The notes: a model not told the origin generated them from the letters alone. A DNA stretch of 64,000 bases from Pacificispira sp033344895 (GCA_965229685.1 OZ245920.1:1798001-1862000), one strand, 5' to 3'; numbered from the stretch's first letter, positions 36,118-45,169 are shown. Program-made: numbers and translations.

Positions 36118-36611
36118 TGGTCGATTCGGAACTCTATGAAATCGCAACAAAAACCCTGCAGGTCTTTCGCCATATGGGGGCCACGATCGCCACTGCGGAA
36201 TCCTGTACCGGCGGGCTGATCGCCGGTACGCTGACGGAGGTGCCGGGGTCTTCGGATGTCGTCGATCGGGGGTTCGTCACCTATACGAATGCGGCAAAGA
36301 CCGAAATGCTGGATGTGGATGCGGCACTTATCGAGGCCCATGGGGCTGTATCCGAACCGGTTGCCCGCGCCATGGCTCAAGGTGCCCTGCTGAAATCCGG
36401 GGCCAAGGTCTCGGTCGCGGTCACAGGCGTTGCAGGGCCCGGCCAGTCCGAACGCAAACCGGCCGGACTGGTGTATGTGGCGGCGGCTGCCGGTACTGAC
36501 ATCGAGGTTGAGGAGCACAGTTTTTCGGGGGATCGGGCTGCTGTGCGACGGGCAACCATCGTGGCCGCCCTCGATCTGGCGATCAGGCTGGCGTCCCGAG
36601 CGCCGGTGTAG
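36117..36611 (+). CDS. pncC: CinA C-terminal-like nicotinamide-nucleotide amidohydrolase
   Basis: 164 residues from the ATG at 36117; a GTG three bases earlier is also possible. Stand-alone CinA/PncC domain: AESCTGGLIAGTLTEVPGSS (catalytic Ser/nucleophile loop), VSEPVARAMAQGA and VAVTGVAGPGQSERKPAG. It deamidates NMN, recycling the by-product of NAD-dependent ligase. It is the last gene of ispDF-pgpA-pncC. Its 3' end overlaps by 29 bp the end of the convergent regulator gene. Confidence 0.92.
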   Translation: MVDSELYEIATKTLQVFRHMGATIATAESCTGGLIAGTLTEVPGSSDVVDRGFVTYTNAAKTEMLDVDAALIEAHGAVSEPVARAMAQGALLKSGAKVSVAVTGVAGPGQSERKPAGLVYVAAAAGTDIEVEEHSFSGDRAAVRRATIVAALDLAIRLASRAPV

Positions 36612-37323
36612 CGATACTGCGTCCGGTAAGACGCACCAGATCCGCCAGGGGGTGCCCAGCCCTATCCCCGAAACGCTCACACTTCGATTCCCAGTCGTCG
36701 AATATGTCGATCAGCGACTGCGGGTGATCCAATGGCCGCCATTCCGCGTCACGCAGCCGTTCCACGGCCTCGGATAGCGGCGCCAGGGTGGTATCTTCCA
36801 CGATCCTGTCGATGAATGTGAGATTGGGGGCATGCAGAGCGAAAGCAGCCAGCAGGATGCCTGCCGTTTCAGCCGTGCGGGGCCCGCTTGCCATCGTGAA
36901 ACTGACCTGATCGAACAGCACGGTTCGTACCCGACCGATCAACATGAGACAGAGCTTCACGGCTTCCGCGCCGTCGCGAATGGCGTGGTCGCGTCGGGGG
37001 TAGAAGAGAATGCCCTCCACCTTCAGCAGGCTGTCGCGTGACAGGCATTCCAGAATCCGCTGACTGGCATGAAAGGTTTCATAGGCACTCGGCCGGGCCA
37101 GCCGATGAAGCCGGACCGTTTCGGTGGCGCCGTCGGATTCAACCTCGACACCGGCGCCAAAAAGGGCGCGCTCGATTGCTTCCAGAGTGCTTGCCCTCGG
37201 ATCGCCGACACCGCGTTCGATATTGTTGAGGGTGGCGAGGGAGACACCGGCCGCTTTCGCCAATTCGCTCTGTTTGACATTGAGCAGCGATCTTCCTGCC
37301 CGGATCTGCGCGGCCGATATCAA
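36583..37323 (-). CDS. XRE-type helix-turn-helix regulator with unassigned C-terminal domain
   Basis: 246 residues from a TTG at 37323. The TTG is supported by an excellent SD, GGGGAGG, seven bases upstream, and no ATG exists nearby. The N-terminal HTH (AQIRAGRSLLNVKQSELAKAAGVSLATLNNIERG, about 5-40) is of the Cro/XRE type. The remaining 170 residues are not recognised. They contain a conserved-looking 'RDHAIRDGAEAVKLCLMLIGR' stretch and may sense a ligand. It is monocistronic and convergent with pncC. Confidence 0.78.
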   Translation of the reverse strand: MISAAQIRAGRSLLNVKQSELAKAAGVSLATLNNIERGVGDPRASTLEAIERALFGAGVEVESDGATETVRLHRLARPSAYETFHASQRILECLSRDSLLKVEGILFYPRRDHAIRDGAEAVKLCLMLIGRVRTVLFDQVSFTMASGPRTAETAGILLAAFALHAPNLTFIDRIVEDTTLAPLSEAVERLRDAEWRPLDHPQSLIDIFDDWESKCERFGDRAGHPLADLVRLTGRSIATPALGTPA

Positions 37324-37523
37324 TCGCCGACCTCCCCAAAATTCGGTCTGACACCTAATTGATTAGGGAAGAGATATATGAGTCCCGGAAAGGCCTCAAG
37401 ATTTCGTGGATGAGGTCAATTTTGGAACCGCTCCCGATTCGCTGATTCGAGGTCATTGCGAATCGACAACGAGGCATGACTGCGGGTGTAGTTCTGGAAG
37501 AATCGCGGGAACTGCGGATGCAG

Positions 37524-37976
37524 TCAGGGATTTCCACCCTTGCCGTAGAGTTCTTCGGCCCGTGTTTCGAATGCCGAGACCATCCGTTTGACCGCTTCCG
37601 TGAAGACAAGCCCGATCATTGTCTGAAGCAATCGGGACCGGAATTCGAAATCGACATGGAAATCGACCCGGCACGAATGCGAATCGGGTTCGTCCTTGAA
37701 TTCCCAATAGTTATCCAGATACTTGAATGGACCGTCTTCATAGGCGGTGCGAATGATTCCATTGGGTCGGTCCAGTGTGACCCGGCTGGTAAACTTCTCC
37801 GTTATCCCCTTGAATCCAATCACCAGATCCGCGACCAGCAAGGTTTCGTTCTTGGTTCGGATTCGGGCTGCGCGGCACCAGGGCAGAAATTCGGGGTACC
37901 GCCCGACATCGGCGACAAGTTGAAACATGTCGTCGGCGCGATAGGGCAGCAACCGCTGTTCGGTATGACTGGGCAT
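37524..37976 (-). CDS. RatA/Coq10-family START-domain protein
   Basis: 150 residues. Polyketide cyclase/START-fold protein with the conserved start YRADDMFQLVADVGRYPEFLPWCRAARI and the middle FTSRVTLDRPNGI. In alphaproteobacteria such proteins match Coq10 (ubiquinone chaperone) and E. coli RatA; the former fits better beside PDH/lipoate genes. It follows lipA after 72 bp on the same strand. Confidence 0.88.
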   Translation of the reverse strand: MPSHTEQRLLPYRADDMFQLVADVGRYPEFLPWCRAARIRTKNETLLVADLVIGFKGITEKFTSRVTLDRPNGIIRTAYEDGPFKYLDNYWEFKDEPDSHSCRVDFHVDFEFRSRLLQTMIGLVFTEAVKRMVSAFETRAEELYGKGGNP

Positions 37977-38048
37977 TCGGTCGTGGCGTCCGTTAATGTG
38001 GCCTGGGCGTCAGATCGATTGCGGAACTATCCTATTCGGACGGATGGG

Positions 38049-39014
38049 TCACGCTTTCCCTTGCGCGGCGAGTTTGGCCTCGCGGGCCTCCCGCAGTTTT
38101 CGGAAGTCGTCCCCGGCGTGATAGCTAGACCGCGTCAGCGGCGTGGAGGAGACCATCAGGAAGCCACGGGCACGAGCCATGGAGGCGTAGGATTCGAATT
38201 CCTGCGGTGTAACGAAACGGTCGATGGCCGCGTGTTTCGGTGTCGGCTGCAGGTATTGCCCGATCGTCAGGAAATCGACATCTGCAGCGCGGTAATCGTC
38301 CATCAGCTGCTGAATCTCGATCTTGGTTTCTCCCAGACCGACCATCAGTCCCGATTTTGTGAAGATCGACGGATCGAGCTGCTTGACCATGGCGAGCAGC
38401 TGCAGCGACGTGAAATATCGCGCGCCCGGGCGGATCGTCGGGTACAGGCGTGGCACGGTTTCCAGGTTATGATTGAAGACGTCGGGCCTCGCCGCGACCA
38501 CGGTTTCCAGCGCGCCCGCCTTGCCCTTGAAATCGGGCGTCAGGATTTCGATCGTCGTGGCCGGCGTGCGCTCCCGGATCGCGTTGATGACATTTGCGAA
38601 ATGCGCGGCTCCGCCATCGTCCAGGTCGTCACGGTCAACGGATGTGATGACCACATGTTCCAACCCCAGTTTCTCGACTGCGTCCGCGATTCGATAGGGC
38701 TCGAAAGGGTCCAACGCATTCGGTCGGCCGGTGGAGACATTGCAGAACGCGCAGGCGCGTGTGCAGATCTCCCCCATGATCATGAATGTGGCGTGTTTCT
38801 TCGCCCAGCACTCCCCGATATTCGGGCAGGCGGCTTCCTGGCAGACCGTGACCAACTGGTGGTCTTCGACAATCTTGCGGGTCGCCTTGTATTCCTTGCT
38901 GACAGGCGCCTTTACACGAATCCAGTCCGGCTTCCGTTGAATCGGATTGTCCGGTCGATTGCGCTTTTCGGGGTGTCGATGTGCGCGGGTCTTAACGTCG
39001 GTCGGTTCGGTCAT
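38049..39014 (-). CDS. lipA: Lipoyl synthase
   Basis: 321 residues. Radical-SAM enzyme that inserts two sulfurs into octanoyl groups on E2 lysines. Auxiliary [4Fe-4S] cysteines are in CQEAACPNIGECW and the radical-SAM CxxxCxxC is CTRACAFC. A C-terminal Ser of the RSSYHAGDDF stretch is the usual auxiliary-cluster ligand. It stands downstream of the PDH genes, a functional neighbourhood. Confidence 0.97.
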   Translation of the reverse strand: MTEPTDVKTRAHRHPEKRNRPDNPIQRKPDWIRVKAPVSKEYKATRKIVEDHQLVTVCQEAACPNIGECWAKKHATFMIMGEICTRACAFCNVSTGRPNALDPFEPYRIADAVEKLGLEHVVITSVDRDDLDDGGAAHFANVINAIRERTPATTIEILTPDFKGKAGALETVVAARPDVFNHNLETVPRLYPTIRPGARYFTSLQLLAMVKQLDPSIFTKSGLMVGLGETKIEIQQLMDDYRAADVDFLTIGQYLQPTPKHAAIDRFVTPQEFESYASMARARGFLMVSSTPLTRSSYHAGDDFRKLREAREAKLAAQGKA

Positions 39015-39110
39015 TGGCCTTCCACCAGCTCTGCGGGCTCGATAAAGCTGAGGAGTGGAACCGGCGGGGTCAAGGGGTGTTTCCCAAATGACCTCGGTTC
39101 AGTCGAATTG

Positions 39111-39377
39111 TCAGGGGTTCCGGACGACGATCCCGTGATAGCCGCTCTTGTTTTCGATAGCGGAATTCGCAACGGCCTGAATAACCTCGTTCAGGGCCTT
39201 TGCGTCGTGATCGGGTGCGGCGGGGTCCAATGACAGATCGGTCACTACCACCAGCATGTGACGCCAGCGACCACCGTCATACACGATTTCCCGACGAACC
39301 TCCGCAATATGCGGATGCTCGATGGCATTCATGGCGGCCGCCCCTTTTCCCTCATCAATGTCCATGACCGTATCCAT
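39111..39377 (-). CDS. Small conserved-looking protein of unknown function
   Basis: 88 residues from the ATG at 39377; a second ATG at 39365 is possible. I do not recognise it. It is acidic, with a strand-rich core (EVRREIVYDGGRWRHMLVVVTDLSL) and a helix near the end (ALNEVIQAVANSAI), no signal peptide and no membrane segment. It sits between lpd and lipA, in the same orientation, with 96-140 bp gaps and an unusually A+T-rich stretch upstream. Frame and position support a real gene, but the start is uncertain. Confidence 0.55.
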   Translation of the reverse strand: MDTVMDIDEGKGAAAMNAIEHPHIAEVRREIVYDGGRWRHMLVVVTDLSLDPAAPDHDAKALNEVIQAVANSAIENKSGYHGIVVRNP

Positions 39378-39417
39378 GAGACTACACGTGCCACAGAACC
39401 GATCAAGGGAGAAGACA

Positions 39418-39470
39418 AAACGTCTAAAATTTTATATTTATTTTATTAAAGTCTCCTTCGAATATGAGGC
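39418..39470 (-). promoter_or_regulatory. A+T-rich upstream region, probable promoter
   Basis: A stretch of about 35 bases at 39423-39452 is nearly pure A/T (…AAAATTTTATATTTATTTTATTAAAG…) in an otherwise GC-rich chromosome. It lies 45-90 bp ahead of the small gene at 39377, in the lpd-side gap. Several -10-like hexamers (TATAAA, TAAAAT) occur. No convincing -35 stands at the right distance. Confidence 0.4.
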
Positions 39471-39517
39471 GTATGTTGTGCAAATGCGCCAAGCGGTTGA
39501 ACACAAGGCGTGTTCGC

Positions 39518-40930
39518 TCACAGGTGAATGACCTTGCCATACGCGTCCAGCACTGACTCATGCATCATTTCGCTGAGGGTCGGATGCGGGAAGACGGTGT
39601 GCATCAGCTCTTCCTCGGTCGTTTCCAGGGTCTTCGCGATGGAATAGCCCTGGATCAGTTCGGTCACCTCCGCACCGATCATATGGGCGCCCAGCAATTC
39701 GCCTGTCTTGCCGTCGAACACCGTCTTGATCAGGCCTTCTGGCTCTCCCAGGGCGATGGCCTTGCCGTTCCCGATGAAGCTGAACCGCCCGACCTTGACG
39801 TCGTAGCCCTTCTCCTTGGCCTTTTCCTCGGTCAACCCGACGGACGCGACCTGGGGATGGCAATAGGTACAGCCGGGAATCCGTGAGGTATCCAGCGGGT
39901 GCACGCCCTTCAGGCCCGCGATCTTCTCGACACAGATCACGCCTTCATGTTCGGCCTTGTGCGCCAGCCACGGCGGCCCGGTCAGATCACCGATTGCATA
40001 GACTCCAGGCTCGTCGGTTTCCGACCACTCGTTGGTCAGAACATGCGTCTTGTCGACACGAATCTTGGTGCCCTCCAGACCGATGTCTTCGACATTCCCC
40101 ACGATTCCGACAGCCGATATGACGCGATCGACTGTGATCTCCTGCGTCTTGCCGCCGGCGTCCACGGTGCAGGTGACGGTATCGCCGGCCTTCTTCAGGC
40201 CCTTGACCGACGCCCCGGTCAGGATCTTCATGCCCTGCTTCTCGAAGCTCTTCTTTGCCAGTTTGGAGATTTCGGGGTCTTCGACCGGCAGTACCCGATC
40301 CATCACCTCGACGACCGTTGTCTCAGCCCCGAGGGTATTGAAGAAGCTGGCGAATTCGATGCCGATCGCACCGGACCCGATGACCAGGAGCCGCTTGGGC
40401 ATGGTGTTGGGAACCAGGGCGTCCTTATAGGTCCAGACCAATTTGTGGTCTGCTTCCAGGCCGGGCAGTTCCCGAGCCCGCGCGCCGGTTGCCAGAACAA
40501 TGTGCTTGCCGGTCAATTCCGCGACGGATTTTCCGTCCTTTTCGACCGACACCTTGCGTGCCCCCTTCGATCCACCGGCGAGTTTGCCCCAGCCGTCAAA
40601 GACCGTGACCTTGTTCTTCTTGAGAAGGTGGCCGACGCCGGAATTCAGCTGCTTGGAAACCGCACGGCTGCGCTTTACCACGGCGTCGAGATCGAACCCC
40701 GCCCCTTCGCATTTCAGGCCATAATCCTTGGCGTTCTGCATATAGTGGTAAATCTCGGCGGATCGCAGCAGCGCCTTGGTCGGAATACATCCCCAGTTCA
40801 GACAGATCCCGCCAAGATGGTTCGCCTCCACAACGGCGGTCTTCATGCCGAGTTGCGCGGCGCGGATCGCCGTGACGTAGCCGCCGGGACCGGCGCCGAC
40901 CACGACGACGTCGAAGGAATTGTCAGCCAT
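39518..40930 (-). CDS. lpd: Dihydrolipoamide dehydrogenase (E3 of PDH)
   Basis: 470 residues from the ATG at 40930. FAD-binding GAGPGGYVTAI, redox cysteines in GGICLNWGCIPTK, NAD-binding GSGAIGIEFA, and C-terminal catalytic HPTLSEMMHE. It reoxidises lipoamide on the E2 core. It follows pdhC by 23 bp, so it is the PDH-dedicated E3. Confidence 0.97.
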   Translation of the reverse strand: MADNSFDVVVVGAGPGGYVTAIRAAQLGMKTAVVEANHLGGICLNWGCIPTKALLRSAEIYHYMQNAKDYGLKCEGAGFDLDAVVKRSRAVSKQLNSGVGHLLKKNKVTVFDGWGKLAGGSKGARKVSVEKDGKSVAELTGKHIVLATGARARELPGLEADHKLVWTYKDALVPNTMPKRLLVIGSGAIGIEFASFFNTLGAETTVVEVMDRVLPVEDPEISKLAKKSFEKQGMKILTGASVKGLKKAGDTVTCTVDAGGKTQEITVDRVISAVGIVGNVEDIGLEGTKIRVDKTHVLTNEWSETDEPGVYAIGDLTGPPWLAHKAEHEGVICVEKIAGLKGVHPLDTSRIPGCTYCHPQVASVGLTEEKAKEKGYDVKVGRFSFIGNGKAIALGEPEGLIKTVFDGKTGELLGAHMIGAEVTELIQGYSIAKTLETTEEELMHTVFPHPTLSEMMHESVLDAYGKVIHL

Positions 40931-40953
40931 GGCTATTCTCCTAATCCGTCCGC

Positions 40954-42318
40954 TTACAGCATCAGGGCGATCGGGTCTTCGATCAGCGCCTTGAGTTCTT
41001 TCACCAGGGCCGCGCCCGTTGCGCCGTCGATGCAACGGTGATCGACCGCGAGGCTCAACGTCACCACGGTGGCGAGGCCAAGCGCGCCGTCCTTTACGAC
41101 CGGCCGCTGTTCACCCGCCCCAACCGACAGAATGCCGCCCTGAGGCGGATTGATAATCGAGGTGAAGCTCTTCACCCCGAACATGCCCAGGTTGGAGATC
41201 GTGAAGGTGCCGCCCTGATATTCCTCGGGCGCCAGCTTGCCGTCTCGGGCCTTGCCTGCAAGTTCCTTGGCTTCCTTCGAGATGGTCGCCAGTCCCTTCG
41301 CCGCGCAGTTCTTGATGATCGGCGTGATCAGGCCACCGTCGATCGCGACCGCGATTGCCATATCGACCTGCTTGAATTTCAGGATCGCGCTGTCCGTATA
41401 GGCGACGTTGCAATCCGGAACCCGCGTCAACGCAAGCGCCGTGGCCTTTACGATGAAATCGTTGACCGAAATCTTGTAGTCGGCCCCGTCCCGCTCGTTC
41501 AACTGCTTGCGCATGGCGAGCAGCTTGTCGATTTCGACATCGACCTGAAGCGTGAAATGCGGGATGTCGCGGGCCGACTCGGTCAGACGCTTCGCAATTG
41601 TCTTGCGCATCCCGGTATGTGGAACGCTCTCCGCTTCCGGCAGCATCTTGAAGATGGGATCGTCGGCGGACAGAACAGCCGGCGCCGCCGCGGCCGGCTT
41701 GGCCTGCGGCGCCGCGTCCGCCTTTGCGGCAGCCGCAGGCGCACTCGCCTTGCCGGTGCCTTCGGAAAGGGCCTTTTCGATGTCGCGCTTCACAATGCGA
41801 CCGTGAGGGCCGGATCCCGACAACTGTGCCAGGTCGAGGCCTTCATTGGCGGCCATCCGGCGGGCCAGCGGACTGGCGAAGATGCGATCGCCCTTTTGGG
41901 GCGACGCCTGCGTTCCTGCGGCAGACGGCGCCGCCGCGGGCGTGCCTTTCGGCTCTTCCTTATCGGCCTGCGGCTTCGGACCGTCTGCCTTCTTCTCTTC
42001 CTTTGCGACCGGCGCGGCCTCGGATTTGCTGCCGGATTCATCCCCGACAGCGGCGATGGCATCTTCGGCGCTTTCGCCCTCTTCCGCCAGAATCGCGATC
42101 GGCGTATTGACCGCGACGCCTTCGGTGCCGCCGGACACCAGGATCTTGGCGATGACACCTTCATCGACGGCCTCGAATTCCATCGTTGCCTTGTCGGTTT
42201 CGATTTCGGCCATCACGTCGCCCGAAGCGACTTCATCGCCTTCCTTCATCAGCCATTTCGCCAGCGTGCCCTCGGTCATCGTGGGCGACAGGGCCGGCAT
42301 CAGGATCTTTACAGCCAT
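40954..42318 (-). CDS. pdhC: Dihydrolipoyllysine acetyltransferase (E2 of PDH)
   Basis: 454 residues from the ATG at 42318. One lipoyl domain with lipoyl-Lys in ETDKATMEFEA (about 44), an Ala/Pro/Lys-rich linker, a peripheral-subunit-binding domain (IFASPLARRMAANEG…GRIVKRDIEKAL) and a catalytic domain ending in DHRCIDGATGA (catalytic His and Asp). It forms the multimeric core of the complex. It follows pdhB by 23 bp. Confidence 0.97.
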   Translation of the reverse strand: MAVKILMPALSPTMTEGTLAKWLMKEGDEVASGDVMAEIETDKATMEFEAVDEGVIAKILVSGGTEGVAVNTPIAILAEEGESAEDAIAAVGDESGSKSEAAPVAKEEKKADGPKPQADKEEPKGTPAAAPSAAGTQASPQKGDRIFASPLARRMAANEGLDLAQLSGSGPHGRIVKRDIEKALSEGTGKASAPAAAAKADAAPQAKPAAAAPAVLSADDPIFKMLPEAESVPHTGMRKTIAKRLTESARDIPHFTLQVDVEIDKLLAMRKQLNERDGADYKISVNDFIVKATALALTRVPDCNVAYTDSAILKFKQVDMAIAVAIDGGLITPIIKNCAAKGLATISKEAKELAGKARDGKLAPEEYQGGTFTISNLGMFGVKSFTSIINPPQGGILSVGAGEQRPVVKDGALGLATVVTLSLAVDHRCIDGATGAALVKELKALIEDPIALML

Positions 42319-42341
42319 GGGATCGGACCTCCCTTCCCGGC

Positions 42342-43724
42342 TCAGCGATACGAGACGGCGCGGGCCGCCTCGACAATTTGATCGACTTGCGGCAGCGCCA
42401 GCGCCTCGAGATTGGCGGCGTACGGCATCGGAACATCCGCGCCGGCGACCCGGGCAACCGGGGCATCCAGATAGTCGAACGCCTGCTCCATCAGCATCAT
42501 GCCAAGTTCGGAGCCGATCCCGGCGAAGGGCCATCCCTCCTCGACCGACACAAGCCGGTTCGTCTTCTTCACCGACTCGATGATGGTTGCCGTATCGAGC
42601 GGACGAATGGTGCGCAGATCGATGACCTCCGCATCAATCCCGGCCTCGGCCAGGGAATCAGCCGCTTCCAGGGCCTTGCCGACCATGATCGAAAAGGCGC
42701 AGATCGTGACGTCGCTGCCCGGACGGACAATTTTCGCCTTGCCGATCGGCACGGTCCAATCGTCGGTGTCGGGCACATCGAACGTCTTGCCGTACATGAT
42801 CTCGTTTTCCAGAAAGATCACCGGGTTCGGGTCTCGGATCGCCGATTTCAACAGCCCCTTGGCATCGGCGGCGCTGTACGGCGACACGACTTTCAGGCCC
42901 GGGCAGTGCGCATACCAACTGGCATAGCATTGCGAATGCTGGGCGGCGACACGCGCGGCCGCGCCGTTCGGGCCCCGGAAGACGATGGGCGCGCCCATCT
43001 GGCCGCCGGACATGTAAAGCGTCTTGGCGGCCGAGTTGATGATCTGGTCAATTGCCTGCATGGCGAAGTTGAAGGTCATGAACTCAACGATCGGCTTCAG
43101 CCCCATAAAGGCGGCACCAACGCCAAGTCCGGCAAAACCGTGTTCGGTGATCGGCGTGTCGATGACCCGCTTGTCCCCGAATTCGTCCAGCAGACCCTGC
43201 GACACCTTGTAGGCACCCTGATACTGGGCAACTTCCTCACCCATCAGGAAGACGTTTCCGTCGCGGCGCATTTCCTCGGCCATGGCGTCGCGCAGCGCTT
43301 CGCGCACGGTCTGCGATTTCGTTGCGCCCGTCCATTCCGGCTCCGGCGCGGGTGCATCAGCCGATTTTGGTGTGGCAGGGACGGATGCGGACTGGCTTTC
43401 CGCCTTCTTCTCTTCCCTGGGTTCCTCGGATCGGGTGGCCGGCGCGGGAGACGATGCCTGCTCTGCGGCGCTTGCATCCTCACCTTCCTCGAGCAGGACC
43501 GCGATCGGTGTATTGACCGCAACTCCTTCCGAACCCTCTTCGACCAGAATCTTTCCGATGACGCCTTCGTCGACGGCTTCGAATTCCATGGTCGCCTTGT
43601 CGGTCTCGATTTCGGCGATAACGTCCCCGGAAGACACGCTGTCCCCCTCTTTAACAGTCCATTTGGCCAGGGTGCCCTCGGTCATCGTGGGCGACAGCGC
43701 CGGCATCAGAATTTGAATGGCCAT
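42342..43724 (-). CDS. pdhB: Pyruvate dehydrogenase E1 beta with N-terminal lipoyl domain
   Basis: 460 residues. An N-terminal lipoyl domain (ETDKATMEFEAVDEG; the Lys is the expected lipoylation site) plus an Ala/Ser/Glu linker (about 85-130) precede the transketolase-like E1 beta domain (FLMGEEVAQYQGAYKVSQGL, GVGAAFMG). The lipoyl domain on E1 beta is a known alphaproteobacterial trait. It follows pdhA by 29 bp. Confidence 0.97.
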   Translation of the reverse strand: MAIQILMPALSPTMTEGTLAKWTVKEGDSVSSGDVIAEIETDKATMEFEAVDEGVIGKILVEEGSEGVAVNTPIAVLLEEGEDASAAEQASSPAPATRSEEPREEKKAESQSASVPATPKSADAPAPEPEWTGATKSQTVREALRDAMAEEMRRDGNVFLMGEEVAQYQGAYKVSQGLLDEFGDKRVIDTPITEHGFAGLGVGAAFMGLKPIVEFMTFNFAMQAIDQIINSAAKTLYMSGGQMGAPIVFRGPNGAAARVAAQHSQCYASWYAHCPGLKVVSPYSAADAKGLLKSAIRDPNPVIFLENEIMYGKTFDVPDTDDWTVPIGKAKIVRPGSDVTICAFSIMVGKALEAADSLAEAGIDAEVIDLRTIRPLDTATIIESVKKTNRLVSVEEGWPFAGIGSELGMMLMEQAFDYLDAPVARVAGADVPMPYAANLEALALPQVDQIVEAARAVSYR

Positions 43725-43753
43725 GTCTGGTGATCCTTTCTTCTGCGACGCAA

Positions 43754-44794
43754 TCAGGCTTCGATGAGAATGTCGGTCCAGAGCTCGGACGGGTCCGGCT
43801 CAGGGCTGGATTGCGAGAAGTCCGCGGCTTCGGACACGACGGCCTTCACCTTCTTGTCGATTTCCTTGAGGTCGTCTTCGCTGGCGTGGCCGCCGTCGAT
43901 CAGCATGGCCTTCACCCGGTCGATCGGATCGGATGTGGAGCGGATCTTGTTGACTTCCTCTTTCGACCGGTACTTCGCCGGATCGGACATGGAATGACCG
44001 CGATAACGGTAGGTCTTCATCTCCAGAATGTACGGACCCTTGCCGGCGCGGCAGTGTGCCATCGCCTTCTCGCCAGCTTCGCGGACGGCCAGGACATCCA
44101 TTCCGTCCACTTCGTCGCCCGGAATGCCGTATGCCTTGCCGCGATCATGCAGGTTCGCGCCCGACGCCGAGATGCGCTCGACCGACGTCCCCATCCCGTA
44201 CTTGTTGTTTTCGATGACGTAGATGACCGGCAGCTTCCAGAGCGCCGCCATGTTGAACGCCTCGTAGACCTGCCCCTGGTTCACCGCACCGTCGCCGGTA
44301 TAGGTCATGCAGACATTGTCGGTTTCGTTATACTTCATGGCAAAGGCGATACCGGTCCCCAGGGGAACCTGCGCACCGACGATGCCGTGGCCGCCATAGA
44401 ATTGCTTCTCCTTTGAGAACATGTGCATGGAGCCGCCCTTGCCCTTGGAATAGCCGCCTTCGCGACCGGTCAGCTCCGCCATCACACCCTTCGGATCCAT
44501 GCCGGTTGCAAGCATGTGTCCATGGTCCCGGTAGGAGGTGATGACCGCATCCCCTTCCTTGCTGGCGGCCTGCATGCCCGTCACGACCGCTTCCTGGCCG
44601 ATGTAAAGATGGCAGAAGCCGCCAATCAGACCCATGCCATACAACTGCCCCGCCTTCTCTTCGAAGCGCCGGATCAGCAGCATGTCCTTGTAGTATTTAA
44701 GCAGGTCGTCCTTGCTGGCCGACGCCTTCTTCGCCGGTGCGGACTTGGACGCGGTTTTCTTGGCCGCGCGTTTGGCGGTCGCCTTTTTCGCCAT
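43754..44794 (-). CDS. pdhA: Pyruvate dehydrogenase E1 alpha with Lys/Ala-rich N-terminus
   Basis: 346 residues. Thiamine-diphosphate-binding motif from GDGAVNQGQVYEAF to ENNKYGMGTS. YRYRGHSMSDP is the family's phosphorylation-loop region. An unusual N-terminal tail (residues 2-28; 10 Lys in AKKATAKRAAKKTASKSAPA and the next residues) precedes the canonical DDLLKYYKDMLLIRRFEE. It is the first gene of pdhA-pdhB-pdhC-lpd. The promoter should lie in the 375 bp upstream. Confidence 0.96.
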   Translation of the reverse strand: MAKKATAKRAAKKTASKSAPAKKASASKDDLLKYYKDMLLIRRFEEKAGQLYGMGLIGGFCHLYIGQEAVVTGMQAASKEGDAVITSYRDHGHMLATGMDPKGVMAELTGREGGYSKGKGGSMHMFSKEKQFYGGHGIVGAQVPLGTGIAFAMKYNETDNVCMTYTGDGAVNQGQVYEAFNMAALWKLPVIYVIENNKYGMGTSVERISASGANLHDRGKAYGIPGDEVDGMDVLAVREAGEKAMAHCRAGKGPYILEMKTYRYRGHSMSDPAKYRSKEEVNKIRSTSDPIDRVKAMLIDGGHASEDDLKEIDKKVKAVVSEAADFSQSSPEPDPSELWTDILIEA

Positions 44795-45169
44795 TGGTCG
44801 TTCCCCTGTTGCCGCCCGTTATGCGTTCCATCGCCGACAATCGGTATGAAAGCCGCGGGTCGGTCGGTTAACCCCACGCATCCGATAGAGCGGCATATCC
44901 GCCAGCATATCGGTTCTGAATTGATGACAGGGAAGTGGTTCGGAAGGTTCCGCATTCCAGCCCCTGCGCTGTTATTAAAAGCGGTAGCCGGTTTTGTTTC
45001 CTTAATCAATAGGCACGGCAAATTATTGATTTGTCTCAATAAAATGACACTTAACTGGATTATAGTTGAATTGCTTGAAAGCGATTTGTTTTGCGCAGTG
45101 CAGCATCGCACGCGCGAAATTCCCCACCAACAGATGGCGGGTTGCGCATGCCTGCGTTTGGCACGGAAA
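44795..45169. promoter_or_regulatory. 375-bp gap between pdhA and the FtsB-like gene
   Basis: No gene is supported here. Bases about 44970-45090 are A+T-rich and carry a perfect 8-bp inverted repeat at 45004-45031. TAATAA at 44975-44970 (minus strand) could be a -10 for pdhA, but its -35 partner is weak. The region most likely holds the pdhA promoter and an operator. It follows the FtsB-like stop with no clear terminator. Confidence 0.45.
45004..45031. repeat. Inverted repeat AATCAATA-N12-TATTGATT
   Basis: Perfect 8-bp arms at 45004-45011 and 45024-45031 with a 12-bp spacer. It is placed about 210-240 bp upstream of the pdhA start. It is operator-like. It does not match the PdhR site AATTGGT-N3-ACCAATT nor the FNR box TTGAT-N4-ATCAA. 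Confidence 0.5.

Noticed and set aside
42342..43724. Extra lipoyl domain on E1 beta as a recent fusion
   Set aside because: It is a known trait of alphaproteobacterial PDH.
45004..45031. PdhR or FNR binding site upstream of pdhA
   Set aside because: The arm sequence and 12-bp spacer match neither AATTGGT-N3-ACCAATT nor TTGAT-N4-ATCAA.
45001..45065. CtrA box (TTAA-N7-TTAA) near the FtsB-like gene
   Set aside because: Only isolated TTAA half-sites occur; none is spaced by seven bases.
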